The notes under the pieces were generated by a model. It searched no databases, was not told the origin of the DNA, and was given only the letters and a program-made list of their open reading frames with translations. From Streptomyces sp. HmicA12 (GTDB lineage Bacteria > Actinomycetota > Actinomycetes > Streptomycetales > Streptomycetaceae), in assembly GCF_000373565.1 (NCBI RefSeq), contig NZ_KB891797.1, forward strand, positions 716,487-780,486: a stretch of DNA of 64,000 bases, read 5' to 3'. Position numbers and translations under genes: made by a program. Shown here piece after piece: positions 42,752 through 53,014 of the stretch; position 1 is the first letter of the stretch; each line of letters begins with the position of its first letter.

Positions 42752-44013
42752 TGAGTACGGCACCCGTCCTCGACAAGACGCCCGCCGCGACCTCCGCGGC
42801 ACGGCGCAAGCTCAGCCTCCCCGTCCTGCTCCTGCTCATCGCGGGCCTGCTCTGCCTGGTCTCCGCGGTCCGCCTCATCACCGACGCCAACGGCCTGACG
42901 TCCGTCAGCCAGATGTCGACGGCCCTCCAACTCGCCGTCCCCATCGGCATGGCGGGCCTCGGCGGCCTGTGGGCCGAGCGCGCGGGCGTGGTCAACATCG
43001 GCCTCGAAGGCATGCTGATCCTCGGCACCTGGTTCGGCGCCTGGGCCGGCTACCAGTGGGGCCCCTGGGTCGGCATCCTCGCCGCACTGATCGGCGGCGC
43101 GCTCGGCGGCCTGGTGCACGCCATCGCCACCGTCACCTTCAACGTGAACCACATCGTCTCCGGTGTGGCCATCAACATCCTGGCCCTGGGCGCGACCCGC
43201 TACCTGTCGGCCATGATCTACGACGGCATGGACAACGCCACCACCCGGCAGTCCCCGCCCGTCTCCAGCCTCGGCGAGTTCACCGTCCCCGGCCTCGCGG
43301 ACGCGCTCGCCGACCTCAACAAGCAGGGCTGGTTCCTGATCTCCGACATCGCGGGCCTGCTCGGCGGCGTGATGACCGGTGTCTCCTGGCTGACCCTGAT
43401 CGCGGTGCTGCTGATCCCGGCGTCCTGGTGGATCCTGTGGCGCACCTCGTTCGGCCTGCGCCTGCGCTCCTGCGGCGAGAACCCGGTCGCGGCCGAGTCG
43501 CTCGGCGTCAACGTCATCAAGTACAAGTACATCGCCGTGCTGGCGTCCGGCGCCCTCGCGGGCCTCGGCGGCGCCTTCCTCTCGATGGTCTCCTCCAACT
43601 ACTACCTGGAGGGCCAGACCGGCGGTCGCGGCTACATCGGTCTCGCCGCGATGATCTTCGGCAACTGGATGCCGGGCGGACTCGCCCTCGGTGCGGGCCT
43701 GTTCGGCTACAGCGACACCCTCAAGGTCCGCGGCGGCACGGAGAACACCCACGCGCTGCTCCTGCTGATCGCGCTCCTCGCGCTCCTCGCCGTCGCGTGG
43801 CTGATCTGGAAGAAGAAGTACGTCGGCGGAGTCGTCACGCTCGCCGTCTCCGTCCTCCTCTTCTTCTGGTACGCCTCCACCGACTCGGTCCCGAGCCAGG
43901 TCGCCACGGCCATGCCGTACGTCATCACCCTGATCGTGCTGGCGCTCTCGGCACAGCGCCTGAGGATGCCGAAGGCGGACGGACAGCCGTACCGGAAGGG
44001 CCAGGGCACGTGA
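42751..44013 (+). CDS. Nucleoside ABC transporter permease 2
   Basis: This 420-aa BPD_transp_2-family protein has the motifs GGLWAERAGVVNIGLEGMLI, NHIVSGVAINILALGATRYL, RTSFGLRLRSCGENPVAAES and ASGALAGLGGAFLSMVSSNY typical of the NupC/YufQ-like subunit. Ten or so spans are predicted, with a long C-terminal hydrophobic region (LLIALLALLAVAWLIWKKK, then three more). The start overlaps the previous stop (TGATG), and its own stop overlaps the cytidine deaminase GTG. Confidence 0.93.
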   Translation: MSTAPVLDKTPAATSAARRKLSLPVLLLLIAGLLCLVSAVRLITDANGLTSVSQMSTALQLAVPIGMAGLGGLWAERAGVVNIGLEGMLILGTWFGAWAGYQWGPWVGILAALIGGALGGLVHAIATVTFNVNHIVSGVAINILALGATRYLSAMIYDGMDNATTRQSPPVSSLGEFTVPGLADALADLNKQGWFLISDIAGLLGGVMTGVSWLTLIAVLLIPASWWILWRTSFGLRLRSCGENPVAAESLGVNVIKYKYIAVLASGALAGLGGAFLSMVSSNYYLEGQTGGRGYIGLAAMIFGNWMPGGLALGAGLFGYSDTLKVRGGTENTHALLLLIALLALLAVAWLIWKKKYVGGVVTLAVSVLLFFWYASTDSVPSQVATAMPYVITLIVLALSAQRLRMPKADGQPYRKGQGT

Positions 44014-44408
44014 CGGACGTGACGGTCGCCGACTGGGAGGCACTGCGGCAGGCGGCGCGCGCGGCCATGTCCCGCGCGTACGCCCCGTACTCGGGCTTCC
44101 CGGTCGGCGCGGCCGCCCGCGTCGACGACGGCCGCACCGTCACCGGCTGCAACGTCGAGAACGCGTCGTACGGGCTCGGCCTGTGCGCCGAGTGCGGTCT
44201 GGTCTCGCAGCTGGTGTCCACCGGCGGCGGCCGCCTCACGCACTTCACGTGCGTGGACGGCAAGGGCGAGATCCTCATGCCGTGCGGCCGCTGCCGTCAG
44301 CTGTTGTACGAGTTCGGGGGCCGGGAGCTCCTGCTGGAGACGTCCGCCGGGATACGCACGCTCGGCGACATGCTCCCGGACGCGTTCGGCCCGGAGCAGC
44401 TGGGCTGA
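44010..44408 (+). CDS. cdd: Cytidine deaminase
   Basis: This 132-aa tetrameric-type enzyme converts cytidine and deoxycytidine to uridine and deoxyuridine. The active site is clear: GCNVENASYGLGLCAECGLV holds the CAE (zinc Cys and proton-shuttle Glu), and MPCGRCRQLLYEF holds the other two zinc cysteines. GTG 44010 overlaps the permease stop by 4 bases (GTGA), so uptake and the first catabolic step are coupled in one operon. Confidence 0.95.
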   Translation: MTDVTVADWEALRQAARAAMSRAYAPYSGFPVGAAARVDDGRTVTGCNVENASYGLGLCAECGLVSQLVSTGGGRLTHFTCVDGKGEILMPCGRCRQLLYEFGGRELLLETSAGIRTLGDMLPDAFGPEQLG

Positions 44409-44425
44409 TTGTTCGGGGCGGGTGC

Positions 44426-44508
44426 GTGGGGGCTTCTCGCGCAGTCCCACCGGCCCTGAAGGCCACAGGCCTTCCAGGGGCGCGGGGAACTGCGCGAGAA
44501 GCCCCCAC
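44426..44508. repeat. Dispersed long palindrome, copy 2 (degenerate)
   Basis: Outer arms 44426-44445 and 44489-44508 are perfect 20-bp inverted copies (GTGGGGGCTTCTCGCGCAGT on the left). The inner left arm has diverged, while the inner right arm keeps the AGGGGCGCGGGGAA core. It sits 17 bp after cytidine deaminase and probably ends the ABC-cdd operon. Confidence 0.8.
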
Positions 44509-44599
44509 CGGCCCGCACCCGACAACGCACCGACGAAATGGCGCCCAACGCTTGGCAAAGCGTGGGCCGCGTCCCCGCGCCGGGCCGGATCATCACCCC

Positions 44600-45358
44600 A
44601 TGACGACCAGCACGCAGGGCCTGGCCTTCGAGCAGGCCGCAGCCGACTACGCAGCCAACCGCCCCTCGTACCCACCCGCACTGATCGACGCGGTGGAAGA
44701 CCTCGCGGGCCGCCCCGTCGCGGGAGCCCGCGTCGCCGACGTAGGAGCCGGCACCGGCCTCGGCACCGCCCTGCTGCACGCCCGCGGCGCGCACGTCGTC
44801 GCCGTCGAACCGGGCCCGATGATGGCCGCCCAGCTCCGCCGCACCCTGCCCGGCGTGTCCCTGGTCCGCGGCGACGGCAACCGGCTGCCGCTGGCCTCCG
44901 CCTCCGTCGACCTGGTGACCTACGCCCAGGCCTGGCACTGGACCGACCCGGCCCGCTCCGTCCCGGAGGCCAGGCGCGTCCTGCGCCCGGGCGGCGCGCT
45001 CGCCCTGTGGTGGAACGACCAGGACTCCACCGACGGCTGGGCCGCCGCCCAACTCGCCCGCGTGCGGCGCTTCCTCGGGGCTGAGGACGACGCGAACCAG
45101 GGCCCGCCCGACTTGATGGTCCGGTTCCGCCGGCTGCCGCCCGGCCTGGACTTCGGCCGCCGGCAGGTGGCGTGGACCCGCCGCGTCACCGTCGGCACCC
45201 ACCTGGCCAACCTCGCCAGTTACTCCGACTTCCTCGTACGCGACGCGGACACCGTCGCCGCGTTCCTGGCCGCCGAACGGGACCACCTGAGCGCACTCTT
45301 CCCCGGCGGCACGCTGGAGGAGAAGTACGTGGTGAGCCTGGCCGTGGCCCGACCCTGA
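44600..45358 (+). CDS. Class I SAM-dependent methyltransferase
   Basis: This 252-aa protein has the Methyltransf_11 layout. FEQAAADYAANRPSYPP is the family N-terminus, ARVADVGAGTGLGTALLHAR is motif I, VVAVEPGPMMAAQ holds the acidic residue at the end of beta-2, and DLVTYAQAWHWTDP with VLRPGGALALWW are motifs II and III. The substrate is unknown. It stands between the deaminase operon and a convergent small gene; co-regulation with nucleoside genes is not evident. Confidence 0.88.
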   Translation: MTTSTQGLAFEQAAADYAANRPSYPPALIDAVEDLAGRPVAGARVADVGAGTGLGTALLHARGAHVVAVEPGPMMAAQLRRTLPGVSLVRGDGNRLPLASASVDLVTYAQAWHWTDPARSVPEARRVLRPGGALALWWNDQDSTDGWAAAQLARVRRFLGAEDDANQGPPDLMVRFRRLPPGLDFGRRQVAWTRRVTVGTHLANLASYSDFLVRDADTVAAFLAAERDHLSALFPGGTLEEKYVVSLAVARP

Positions 45359-45365
45359 GCGGCGG

Positions 45366-45686
45366 CTACCGCAGGCCGCGCGCCGCGAGTTCGTCCGCGC
45401 ATTCCTCCGGCACCGTCATGGCCGAGAGGGTGCCCTTGACCTGAAAGGTGGGGCTCGCGGACGGATCCAGCAGCCTCTCCCGCTCCTCCCGCCGCTCCCG
45501 CGCGGCGGCGGCGCGGCCCCGCTCGACGCGGTCGGCGATCTCGTGGCAGTCGACCGAGGTGGTCGCGCCATGGCCGTCGGGCCGCGCGTCACCCTCGTAC
45601 GAACCGGATTCGAGGATGGCCGTCGCGCCGAGCCCGGCCAGGCAGAGCCCGGCCCACACTCCGACGAGTCGTCTGGCACTCGGCAT
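45366..45686 (-). CDS. Small exported or membrane-anchored hypothetical protein (106 aa)
   Basis: ATG 45686 has GGAG 8 bases upstream. The N-terminus (MPSARRLVGVWAGLCLAGLG ATAIL) is a signal peptide or anchor. The rest is charged, including an Arg/Glu-rich helix (ERGRAAAARERREERERLL) and two cysteines (VDCHEIADR, PEECADEL) that could form a disulfide. I do not recognise a family. It is convergent with the methyltransferase and divergent from the ketosynthase. Confidence 0.6.
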   Translation of the reverse strand: MPSARRLVGVWAGLCLAGLGATAILESGSYEGDARPDGHGATTSVDCHEIADRVERGRAAAARERREERERLLDPSASPTFQVKGTLSAMTVPEECADELAARGLR

Positions 45687-45820
45687 TGTCACTACTCCAC
45701 AAATCTCGTGAGCCGAATCGCTCGCCTTCCCGGCTTCTTCGCCAGCAGTTCGCCGTGATGGTCTCAGAGGAGATCGCGATCTGTCTTGTGAACTGTCTAT
45801 AAGGCCTGGAGGAGAGCGGA

Positions 45821-47053
45821 ATGCCCAAGAACGCCAGGGGAGCGGGTGCGGTGCTGGTGACCGGGGTCGGTGCGACGACCCCCCTGGGCGCCGACGCCGC
45901 GACGACCTGGGCGGGCCTGCTGGCCGGGAGGTCCGGGGTGCGCGCACTGACGGAGGAGTGGGCCGAGGGGCTTCCGGTGCATGTCGCCGCCGGGCTCGCC
46001 CAGGACCCGGCGGCGGAACTGTCCCGCGTGGAGGCCCGGAAGCTCGACCGGGTCGAGCGGGTCGCGCTGGTCGCCTCCCGCGAGGCGTGGCGGGACGCGG
46101 GCGCGCCCGAGGTCGACCCGGTGCGGCTCGCCGTGGTGATCGGCACCGGCACCGGCGGCGTCCTCACCACGCTCGGCCAGGACGACGTCCTGGAGCGGTC
46201 CGGGCCGCGCAGGCTCTCCCCGCACACCGTGCCGATGCTCATGCCCAACGGCCCCGCGGCCCACGTCAGCATGGACCTGGGGGCGAAGGGCGGTGCCCGC
46301 ACCCCGGTCAGCGCCTGTGCCTCCGGCGCCGAGGCGCTCGCCGTGGGCCTCGACCTGATCAGGGCGGGCCGGGCCGACGTGGTCGTGGCCGGGGGAGTGG
46401 AGGCGTGCCTGCACCCGTTCACGCTCGCCGCGTTCGCGCAGATGAAGGCGCTGTCGCCGAGCTCGGAGCACCCCGAGTCGGTCTCCCGCCCCTTCGACGC
46501 CGCGCGCAACGGCTTCGTCATGGGCGAGGGCGGCTGCGTCATGGTCCTGGAACGCGCCGGCTTCGCCCGGGCCCGCGGCGCCCGCGCCCTCGGCACCCTG
46601 GCCGGCGCCGGGATCGGGTCCAGCGCCGACCACATCACGGCGTCGGACGTCGCCGGGCAGGTGGCCGCCATCGAACTCGCCCTGCGTGACGCCGGGTTGA
46701 GCCCGTCCGACATCGGTCACGTGCACGCCCACGCGACCTCCACCCCGTCCGGCGACCTCGCCGAGGCCGAGGCCGTGCGGAAGGCCGTCGGCGACCACGC
46801 CCCGGTCAGCGCGACCAAGTCGATGACCGGCCACATGCTCGGCGCGTCCGGCGCGCTCGGCGCCCTGTCGGCGCTCCTGACCCTGCGCGACGGCATCGCC
46901 CCCGCGGTACGCAACCTGGACGACCCGGACCCGCGGGTCGACCTCGACGTCGTACGCGGCGAGAACCGCGCCGGCCACTGGGACGCGGCCCTCGCCAACT
47001 CCTTCGGGTTCGGCGGGCACAACGTGAGCCTGGTCCTCACGGCCGAGCAGTGA
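45821..47053 (+). CDS. Beta-ketoacyl-ACP synthase II-like (FabF-type)
   Basis: This 410-aa thiolase-fold enzyme has the full catalytic triad: Cys in VSACASGAEAL, His in HAHATSTPSGD and His in GHMLGASGALG, plus the C-terminal NSFGFGGHNVSLVL. It should condense malonyl-ACP with acyl-ACP. GGAGGAG precedes the ATG, and a TATAAG -10-like box is at 45798. It is not next to acyl carrier protein or other fatty-acid genes, so it may be a stand-alone FabF paralogue rather than the primary housekeeping enzyme. Confidence 0.9.
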   Translation: MPKNARGAGAVLVTGVGATTPLGADAATTWAGLLAGRSGVRALTEEWAEGLPVHVAAGLAQDPAAELSRVEARKLDRVERVALVASREAWRDAGAPEVDPVRLAVVIGTGTGGVLTTLGQDDVLERSGPRRLSPHTVPMLMPNGPAAHVSMDLGAKGGARTPVSACASGAEALAVGLDLIRAGRADVVVAGGVEACLHPFTLAAFAQMKALSPSSEHPESVSRPFDAARNGFVMGEGGCVMVLERAGFARARGARALGTLAGAGIGSSADHITASDVAGQVAAIELALRDAGLSPSDIGHVHAHATSTPSGDLAEAEAVRKAVGDHAPVSATKSMTGHMLGASGALGALSALLTLRDGIAPAVRNLDDPDPRVDLDVVRGENRAGHWDAALANSFGFGGHNVSLVLTAEQ

Positions 47054-47099
47054 CCCCGCGCCACCGCCTTGCCCGCCCAGCTCTCTTCACGCGCGGCAT

Positions 47100-47111
47100 C
47101 TATGCGCGTAG
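47100..47111 (+). promoter_or_regulatory. Nucleoside-regulon operator D (deoA)
   Basis: CTATGCGCGTAG differs from the consensus by one base. TAGAGT (47109-47114) at its right end is a credible -10. The start codon is 42 bp downstream. Confidence 0.72.
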
Positions 47112-47153
47112 AGTCGCGGCATCGCGTCGAGCCGAACCGTTGGAGGATTTGCC

Positions 47154-48431
<1,278 letters not shown>

Positions 48432-48453
48432 CCTGGGGTTTCTTCTTTCGCGT

Positions 48454-48487
48454 GAACGGGATCGGTGGACCGCCACCGGTCCCGTTC
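48454..48487 (+). terminator. Intrinsic terminator of deoA
   Basis: A 15-bp stem (48454-48468 with 48473-48487, one G-U pair, 4-base loop) starts 23 bp after the stop codon. Confidence 0.75.
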
Positions 48488-48526
48488 GGCATGCTGGTAT
48501 CGGTGACGACCGAGGGGAGCACCGCC

Positions 48527-49117
48527 ATGAGCCCACTCGCCGTCGAGCCCGGGCCCGCCCGCGGCTCGGACTGGGACGAGCTCGTCCGTGTCTGGGAGGA
48601 GACGGACGCCCCCGAGGGCTGCAAGGTGGAGATCATCGAGGGGATCGTCACCTTGGCGCCGCCGCCTTCCGAAGAGCACAACGACGCCGCTGAACTTGTC
48701 ACCGAGATCCTCTGGCCCGCACGGCCCGAGGGCTGTGGGATTTACCAGGCCCTCGGCCTGATCGCCGCCGACGCCGGAGGCCTCTACATCCCCGATCTCT
48801 GCGTCGTCCCCCGCGCCGCACTGCGTGAGCGCCGCCGCGTCCAGGCCGCTGAGGCGGAACTGGTCGTCGAGATCACCTCGCAGGACAACGCCAACCACGA
48901 CCGGGTCAAGAAGGCCCACGGATACGCGAAGGCCGGCGTTCCGCTCTACCTGCTCCTGGACCCCTGGCACTCAGGGCGACCGACGGCGACGCTGTACGGC
49001 GAACCCGCGGGCGGGACCTACCGGGTGCTGGACTCGGTGGAGTACGGCGAGGAACTGAGGCTGCCCGCCCCGTTCGCCATCACCCTCGACATCAATGTGC
49101 TGCCTCTCAACGACTGA
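48527..49117 (+). CDS. Uma2-family (DUF820) restriction-endonuclease-fold protein, second copy
   Basis: This 196-aa protein has the Uma2 core: CKVEIIEGIVTLAPPPSEEH, YIPDLCVVPRAAL (metal-binding Asp), AELVVEITSQDNANHDRVKK (E-x-T...K) and HGYAKAGVPLYLLLDP. It is only distantly similar to the copy at 12751. GAGGGGAGC precedes the ATG. Its biological role is unknown, although the catalytic residues look intact. It is convergent with the AEC transporter with a 1-bp gap. Confidence 0.85.
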   Translation: MSPLAVEPGPARGSDWDELVRVWEETDAPEGCKVEIIEGIVTLAPPPSEEHNDAAELVTEILWPARPEGCGIYQALGLIAADAGGLYIPDLCVVPRAALRERRRVQAAEAELVVEITSQDNANHDRVKKAHGYAKAGVPLYLLLDPWHSGRPTATLYGEPAGGTYRVLDSVEYGEELRLPAPFAITLDINVLPLND

Positions 49118-49118
49118 G

Positions 49119-50057
49119 TCACCCCAACAACGCCGCCACCACCACCAACACCGGCACCGCCACCATCGTCGACAAGAGAATCGACTCCCGGGCCAACCGC
49201 TCGCCCACCCGGTACCGGCTCGCGTACGTGAACAGGTTCTGCGCCGCCGGAAGCGCCGACGTCACCACCACGTCGAGCAGCCGCGCCCCGTGCAGCCCGA
49301 ACACGGACGTCGCCAGCGCCCACGCCGCCACCGGCTGGCCCACCGACTTCAGCGCCGTCGACAGCAGCACCGGCACCCGGTCCGCGCCGCGCCCGCCCGG
49401 CCACGAACTCCCGCACAGCGAGATGCCGAACGCGATCAGGATCGCGGGCACCGACATGTTCGCGATCAGTTCCAGCGGGTCGAAGACCGGGGACGGCACC
49501 GTCCAGCCGGTCGCCGACACCGCCACCCCGGACAGCGAGCCGATCGCGATCGGATTGCGGAACGGCGTCAACAGCCGCTGCCCCCACGTCAGTCGCGCCC
49601 CCGACGACGCCTCCGCCAGATCGAGGATCGTCAGCGCGATCGGCGTCACGAACAGCTGCTGGAAGAGGAGGACCGGGGCCACGAGCGAGGCGTCGCCGAG
49701 GACGTACACCGCGATCGGGATGCCGAGGTTGCCCGAGTTCACGTACGAGGAGCAGAGCGCGCCGATCGTGGTGCGGCCGACGCCCCAGCCGCGTACCGCA
49801 CCCACCGCGACGAAGATTCCGGCCGTCACCGCCGTGGACAGGGCCGTCACCAGCAGGCTCGGCGAGAGGATCAGGGACAGGTCCGCCTTGGCGAGCATCG
49901 TGAAGAGCAGGGCCGGGGTCGCCACATGGAAGGCCAGCTTGGTGAGCACCTCGCGGCCGCCCTCGCCCAAGTAGCCGCGCCGGCCGATGACATAGCCGAC
50001 CGCGATGACGATCGCGATGACCGCGAACCCGTTGAGTACCCCCTGCACGTACTCCAC
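49119..50057 (-). CDS. AEC-family (auxin efflux carrier-like) transporter
   Basis: This 312-aa membrane protein has about ten spans in two repeats. It opens GFAVIAIVIAVGYVIGRRGY, has the central SSYVNSGNLGIPIAVYVLGD (the conserved N-x-G-N-x-x-x-P motif of the crossover helix) and a second repeat FGISLCGSSW...LPAAQNLFTYASRY. AEC proteins move organic anions such as malate or malonate. GTG start at 50057. The substrate is unknown. Confidence 0.88.
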   Translation of the reverse strand: MEYVQGVLNGFAVIAIVIAVGYVIGRRGYLGEGGREVLTKLAFHVATPALLFTMLAKADLSLILSPSLLVTALSTAVTAGIFVAVGAVRGWGVGRTTIGALCSSYVNSGNLGIPIAVYVLGDASLVAPVLLFQQLFVTPIALTILDLAEASSGARLTWGQRLLTPFRNPIAIGSLSGVAVSATGWTVPSPVFDPLELIANMSVPAILIAFGISLCGSSWPGGRGADRVPVLLSTALKSVGQPVAAWALATSVFGLHGARLLDVVVTSALPAAQNLFTYASRYRVGERLARESILLSTMVAVPVLVVVAALLG

Positions 50058-50143
50058 CCTCGGACGCGGAAGAACCGCAGGTCAACGTTGATCAGGATCA
50101 ACGTGATCCAGCCCACGCCGAATCCACGGCGGGGCACCGGCGC

Positions 50144-50587
50144 ATGCCGATGAGTTTCGGCGCGCCGTCCGGTCTCGTCTACGTGGCTGATTCTGTGTTC
50201 TCCGGGTCCTCTCCGTCCTCTCCGTCTCCCGTCGTGGTCGTCGCCGGGCCGATCGGGCCTGCCGACGTGCAGGGGCTGTGCGACCGCGTCCGCCGCGCCG
50301 CCCACCAGTGCGCCCCGGACGGCGATGTCGTCTGCGACGTCGCCGGCGTGACCGGCACCGGTCTCGCCACCGTCGACGCGCTCGCCCGGATGCAGCTCGC
50401 CGCCCGGCGGGCCGGGGGCCGGATCAGATTGCGCGACCCGTCCCCGAAGCTCGCCCTGCTCATCCGACTCGCCGGGCTCGAAAGCCCTTTGGGACTAGGC
50501 GTCGAGATGCTCGGGGACGCCGAACAGCGGGAACCACCGCTTGCCGAGGTCCAGGAAGCAGTGGAAACCCGCGATGCGCCCCTCTGA
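50144..50587 (+). CDS. STAS-domain protein (anti-anti-sigma-like)
   Basis: This 147-aa protein has a STAS fold: VVVVAGPIGPADVQGLCDRV, DGDVVCDVAGVTGTGLATVD (the loop where a Ser/Thr would be phosphorylated is T-G-T-G-L) and LARMQLAARRAGGRIRLRDP. GTGLATVDAL takes the place of the usual D-S-S/T-G motif. The last 93 bases overlap the 3' end of the convergent sigma gene, so its final 30 residues are read opposite that gene. An ATG at 50150 is a possible alternative start. Confidence 0.72.
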   Translation: MPMSFGAPSGLVYVADSVFSGSSPSSPSPVVVVAGPIGPADVQGLCDRVRRAAHQCAPDGDVVCDVAGVTGTGLATVDALARMQLAARRAGGRIRLRDPSPKLALLIRLAGLESPLGLGVEMLGDAEQREPPLAEVQEAVETRDAPL

Positions 50588-51475
50588 GATCTCCAGGACC
50601 TGGATGGCCCAGGGCGTGAAGCCGCCGTTGTCCGGGTCGGGCTTGTAGTGGGCGAACGCCGGCGTCCCGTTCGCCGAGACCGGCAGCAGGCGGGAGTTCT
50701 CGCACTCGCTGCCGATCGTGAGCATGAAGCCCGTGATGTCGTCCGTGCCGCGCAGCCACAGGTCGAACGGCGGCATCGTCATGACCGCGTCCTCGGCCAG
50801 CAGCTCGGTGAGCGCCTTCATGTCGTAGCCCTCGAACGCCGTGACGTAGCGCTCCAGGAGCTTCTGCTGCTCGTCGTCCAGCGGGTTCGCCGTCGCCGAG
50901 TCCGCCGGGGGCGCCTCCGCGAGCGTCGCCCGCGCCCGCTGCAGCGCGCTGTTCACCGACGCCACCGACGTGTCGAGCAGCTCGGCGACCTCGCTCGCCT
51001 TCCACGCCAGCACCTCGCGCAGGATCAGCACCGCCCGCTGCTTGGACGGCAGCTGCTGCAGGGCCGCCACGAAGGCGAGCCGCACCGACTCGCGCGCCAC
51101 GGCCGCCTCCGCCGGGTCGTGCACCGTCGGCAGAACACGGGCGTCGGGCATCGGCTCCAGCCACACATTGTCGGGACGGGGGGTCAGCGCCGCCTGGGCC
51201 AGCGGGGCCGCCGCCGTCAGGTCCATCGGACGGGCCCGCTTGTTGCCCGCGTTCAACGAGTCCAGGCACACGTTCGTCGCGATGCGGTACAGCCACGAGC
51301 GCAGCGAGGAGCGGCCCTCGAACTTGTCGAAGCTGCGCCAGGCCCGGACCATCGTGTCCTGCACGGCGTCCTCCGCCTCGAACGCGGAGCCCAGCATCCG
51401 GTAGCAGTAGCCGGTCAGCTCGACCCGGTATTTCTCCAGGTCTTCGAGCCCGGCCTTCGTCGCGGTGTCACTCAT
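50495..51475 (-). CDS. Long ECF sigma factor with SnoaL-like C-terminal domain (SigG/SigJ-like)
   Basis: This 326-aa protein contains region 2 (RVELTGYCYRMLGSAFEAED, SSLRSWLYRIATNVCLDSLN) and region 4 (LQQLPSKQRAVLILREVLAW, VAELLDTSVASVNSALQRAR). About 120 residues of a SnoaL/NTF2-like fold follow (LLERYVTAFEGYDMKALTEL, AVMTMPPFDLWLRG, GFHCFLDLGKRWFP). Such factors lack a separate anti-sigma factor; the C-terminal domain modulates activity and may bind a small ligand. ATG 51475 is favoured over 51514. Confidence 0.9.
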   Translation of the reverse strand: MSDTATKAGLEDLEKYRVELTGYCYRMLGSAFEAEDAVQDTMVRAWRSFDKFEGRSSLRSWLYRIATNVCLDSLNAGNKRARPMDLTAAAPLAQAALTPRPDNVWLEPMPDARVLPTVHDPAEAAVARESVRLAFVAALQQLPSKQRAVLILREVLAWKASEVAELLDTSVASVNSALQRARATLAEAPPADSATANPLDDEQQKLLERYVTAFEGYDMKALTELLAEDAVMTMPPFDLWLRGTDDITGFMLTIGSECENSRLLPVSANGTPAFAHYKPDPDNGGFTPWAIQVLEISEGRIAGFHCFLDLGKRWFPLFGVPEHLDA

Positions 51476-51650
51476 GGTCCTACGCCCCCATCGCGGCTGT
51501 GATTCCCAGCACATCCCCAGTACTTCGCAAGCTACCGCAGCCCACTGACAACGGCCCCCGGACCGGCGAAAAGCGCAGGTCGGGAGGCCGTCGACGAAAG
51601 CCGTGGGACGGGTGTGGAAGCCGGGTGAGGGCCTAGTGGGGGCGTGACCG

Positions 51651-52952
51651 TCAGTGCGCGGCGGCCAGCTTCCCGCCGCGCCGCTCCCGGGACCGTGCCG
51701 CGTACGTCCCCCACAGCGTCAGCGAGACGACACCGAGCACGGCGGCGAAACCGAGCCCCACCGTGCCGCCCCAGCCCGCCGCGTGGAACGCCATGGCGCC
51801 CACCGCCGAGCCGACGCTGGAGCCGATGTAGTACGCGGACTGGTACAGCGCCGACGCCTGCGCGCGCCCGTGCGTCGCGGTGCGGCTGACGGACGAGGAC
51901 GCGGTCGCGTGCCCGGCGAAGAACCCCGCCGTGATCAGCACGAGGCCGAGCAGGACGACCGGCAGCCGGGGCATCAGGACGAGCACCAGGCCCGCCGCCG
52001 TCGTGCCCGCGCCCAGGTACAGCGTGCCGCGCCGCCCGAGCCGCGCGACCAGCCTGCCGGCCGCCGACGAGGAGACCGTGCCCACCAGATAGACCAGGAA
52101 GATCGAGCCGACGAAGCCCTGGGAGAGCGAGAAGGGCGCCGCCGTGAGCCGGTAGCCGATGACCGTGTACGTCGCGCCGAACACCATCATGAACAGCGCG
52201 CCGATCACGTACAGGCGGCGCAGCAGCGGGTTGGCCAGGTGGTCGCCGACCGTGCGGACCAGCGCGCGCGGGTGCAGCGACCCGGGCGTGAAGTGGCGCG
52301 GCGCCGGCAGCAGGAGACGGAACGCGATCGCGCACGCCACGGCGATGACGCCGACGGTGCCCACGGCCGCCCGCCAGCCCCACGCCTCGGCGATCCAGCC
52401 GCCGATGATGCGGCCGCTCATGCCCCCGATGGAGTTGCCCGCGACGAACAGGCCGATCGCCGTGACCAGCGCCTTCGGCCGGACCTCCTCCGCCAGGTAC
52501 GCCATCGCTGAGGCCGGGAGCCCGGCCAGCGCGGCACCCTGGAGCACCCGCAGCGCGACCAGGACCTCCAGGGTCGGCGCGAACGGGACCAGCAGACCCA
52601 CCGAGACGGCGACCGCCAGCGACGCCGTCATCACCGTGCGCCGCCCGAACCGCTCCGACAGCGCGCTCAGCGGCAGCACGCACACCGCGAGCGCGAAGGT
52701 CGCGCCGGACACCGTCCAGCTCGCCGCGCTCGCGCTCGCGCCGAAGCCGGCCGAGACGAGGGGGAGCAGGGCCTGCGTGGAGTAGAGCAGCGCGAAGGTG
52801 GCGATCCCGGCGAGGAAGAGGGCGAAGCTCATCCGGCGGTAGCCGGGGCCGCCCGGGGTCATCCGGGTGTCGGATTGCTCGACGGCGGTGTGCTCGACGG
52901 CGGGGGCGGCGACCGCAGGGGTGACGGCCGCCTGACTACTGGCAGGAGACAT
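51651..52952 (-). CDS. MFS transporter (YnfM-like)
   Basis: This 433-aa protein has 12 predicted spans after a 35-residue Ala/Pro/Thr tail. Motif-A is LSERFGRRTVMTASLA and a motif-C-like segment is GNSIGGMSGRIIGGWIAEAW. The second half carries LVARLGRRGTLYLGAGTTAA. It is divergent from a LysR regulator, a pairing seen often for this MFS subgroup, and the intergenic region contains an LTTR-type TCCA-N5-TGGA site. The exported compound is unknown. Confidence 0.88.
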   Translation of the reverse strand: MSPASSQAAVTPAVAAPAVEHTAVEQSDTRMTPGGPGYRRMSFALFLAGIATFALLYSTQALLPLVSAGFGASASAASWTVSGATFALAVCVLPLSALSERFGRRTVMTASLAVAVSVGLLVPFAPTLEVLVALRVLQGAALAGLPASAMAYLAEEVRPKALVTAIGLFVAGNSIGGMSGRIIGGWIAEAWGWRAAVGTVGVIAVACAIAFRLLLPAPRHFTPGSLHPRALVRTVGDHLANPLLRRLYVIGALFMMVFGATYTVIGYRLTAAPFSLSQGFVGSIFLVYLVGTVSSSAAGRLVARLGRRGTLYLGAGTTAAGLVLVLMPRLPVVLLGLVLITAGFFAGHATASSSVSRTATHGRAQASALYQSAYYIGSSVGSAVGAMAFHAAGWGGTVGLGFAAVLGVVSLTLWGTYAARSRERRGGKLAAAH

Positions 52953-52982
52953 GCCATGAACGTAGGACCGTCCGACTCATGC

Positions 52983-53007
52983 GTCCAATGCATGGACAGC
53001 CCATAAT
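52983..53007 (+). promoter_or_regulatory. LysR-type box and likely leaderless promoter of LysR gene
   Basis: GTCCAATGCATGGAC (52983-52997) contains TCCA-N5-TGGA dyad arms, suited to a LysR dimer. CATAAT (53002-53007) is a good -10, and initiation 7-8 bases later would fall on the ATG at 53015, so the mRNA is probably leaderless. No ribosome site is present. Confidence 0.55.
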
Positions 53008-53014
53008 CGTTCCC

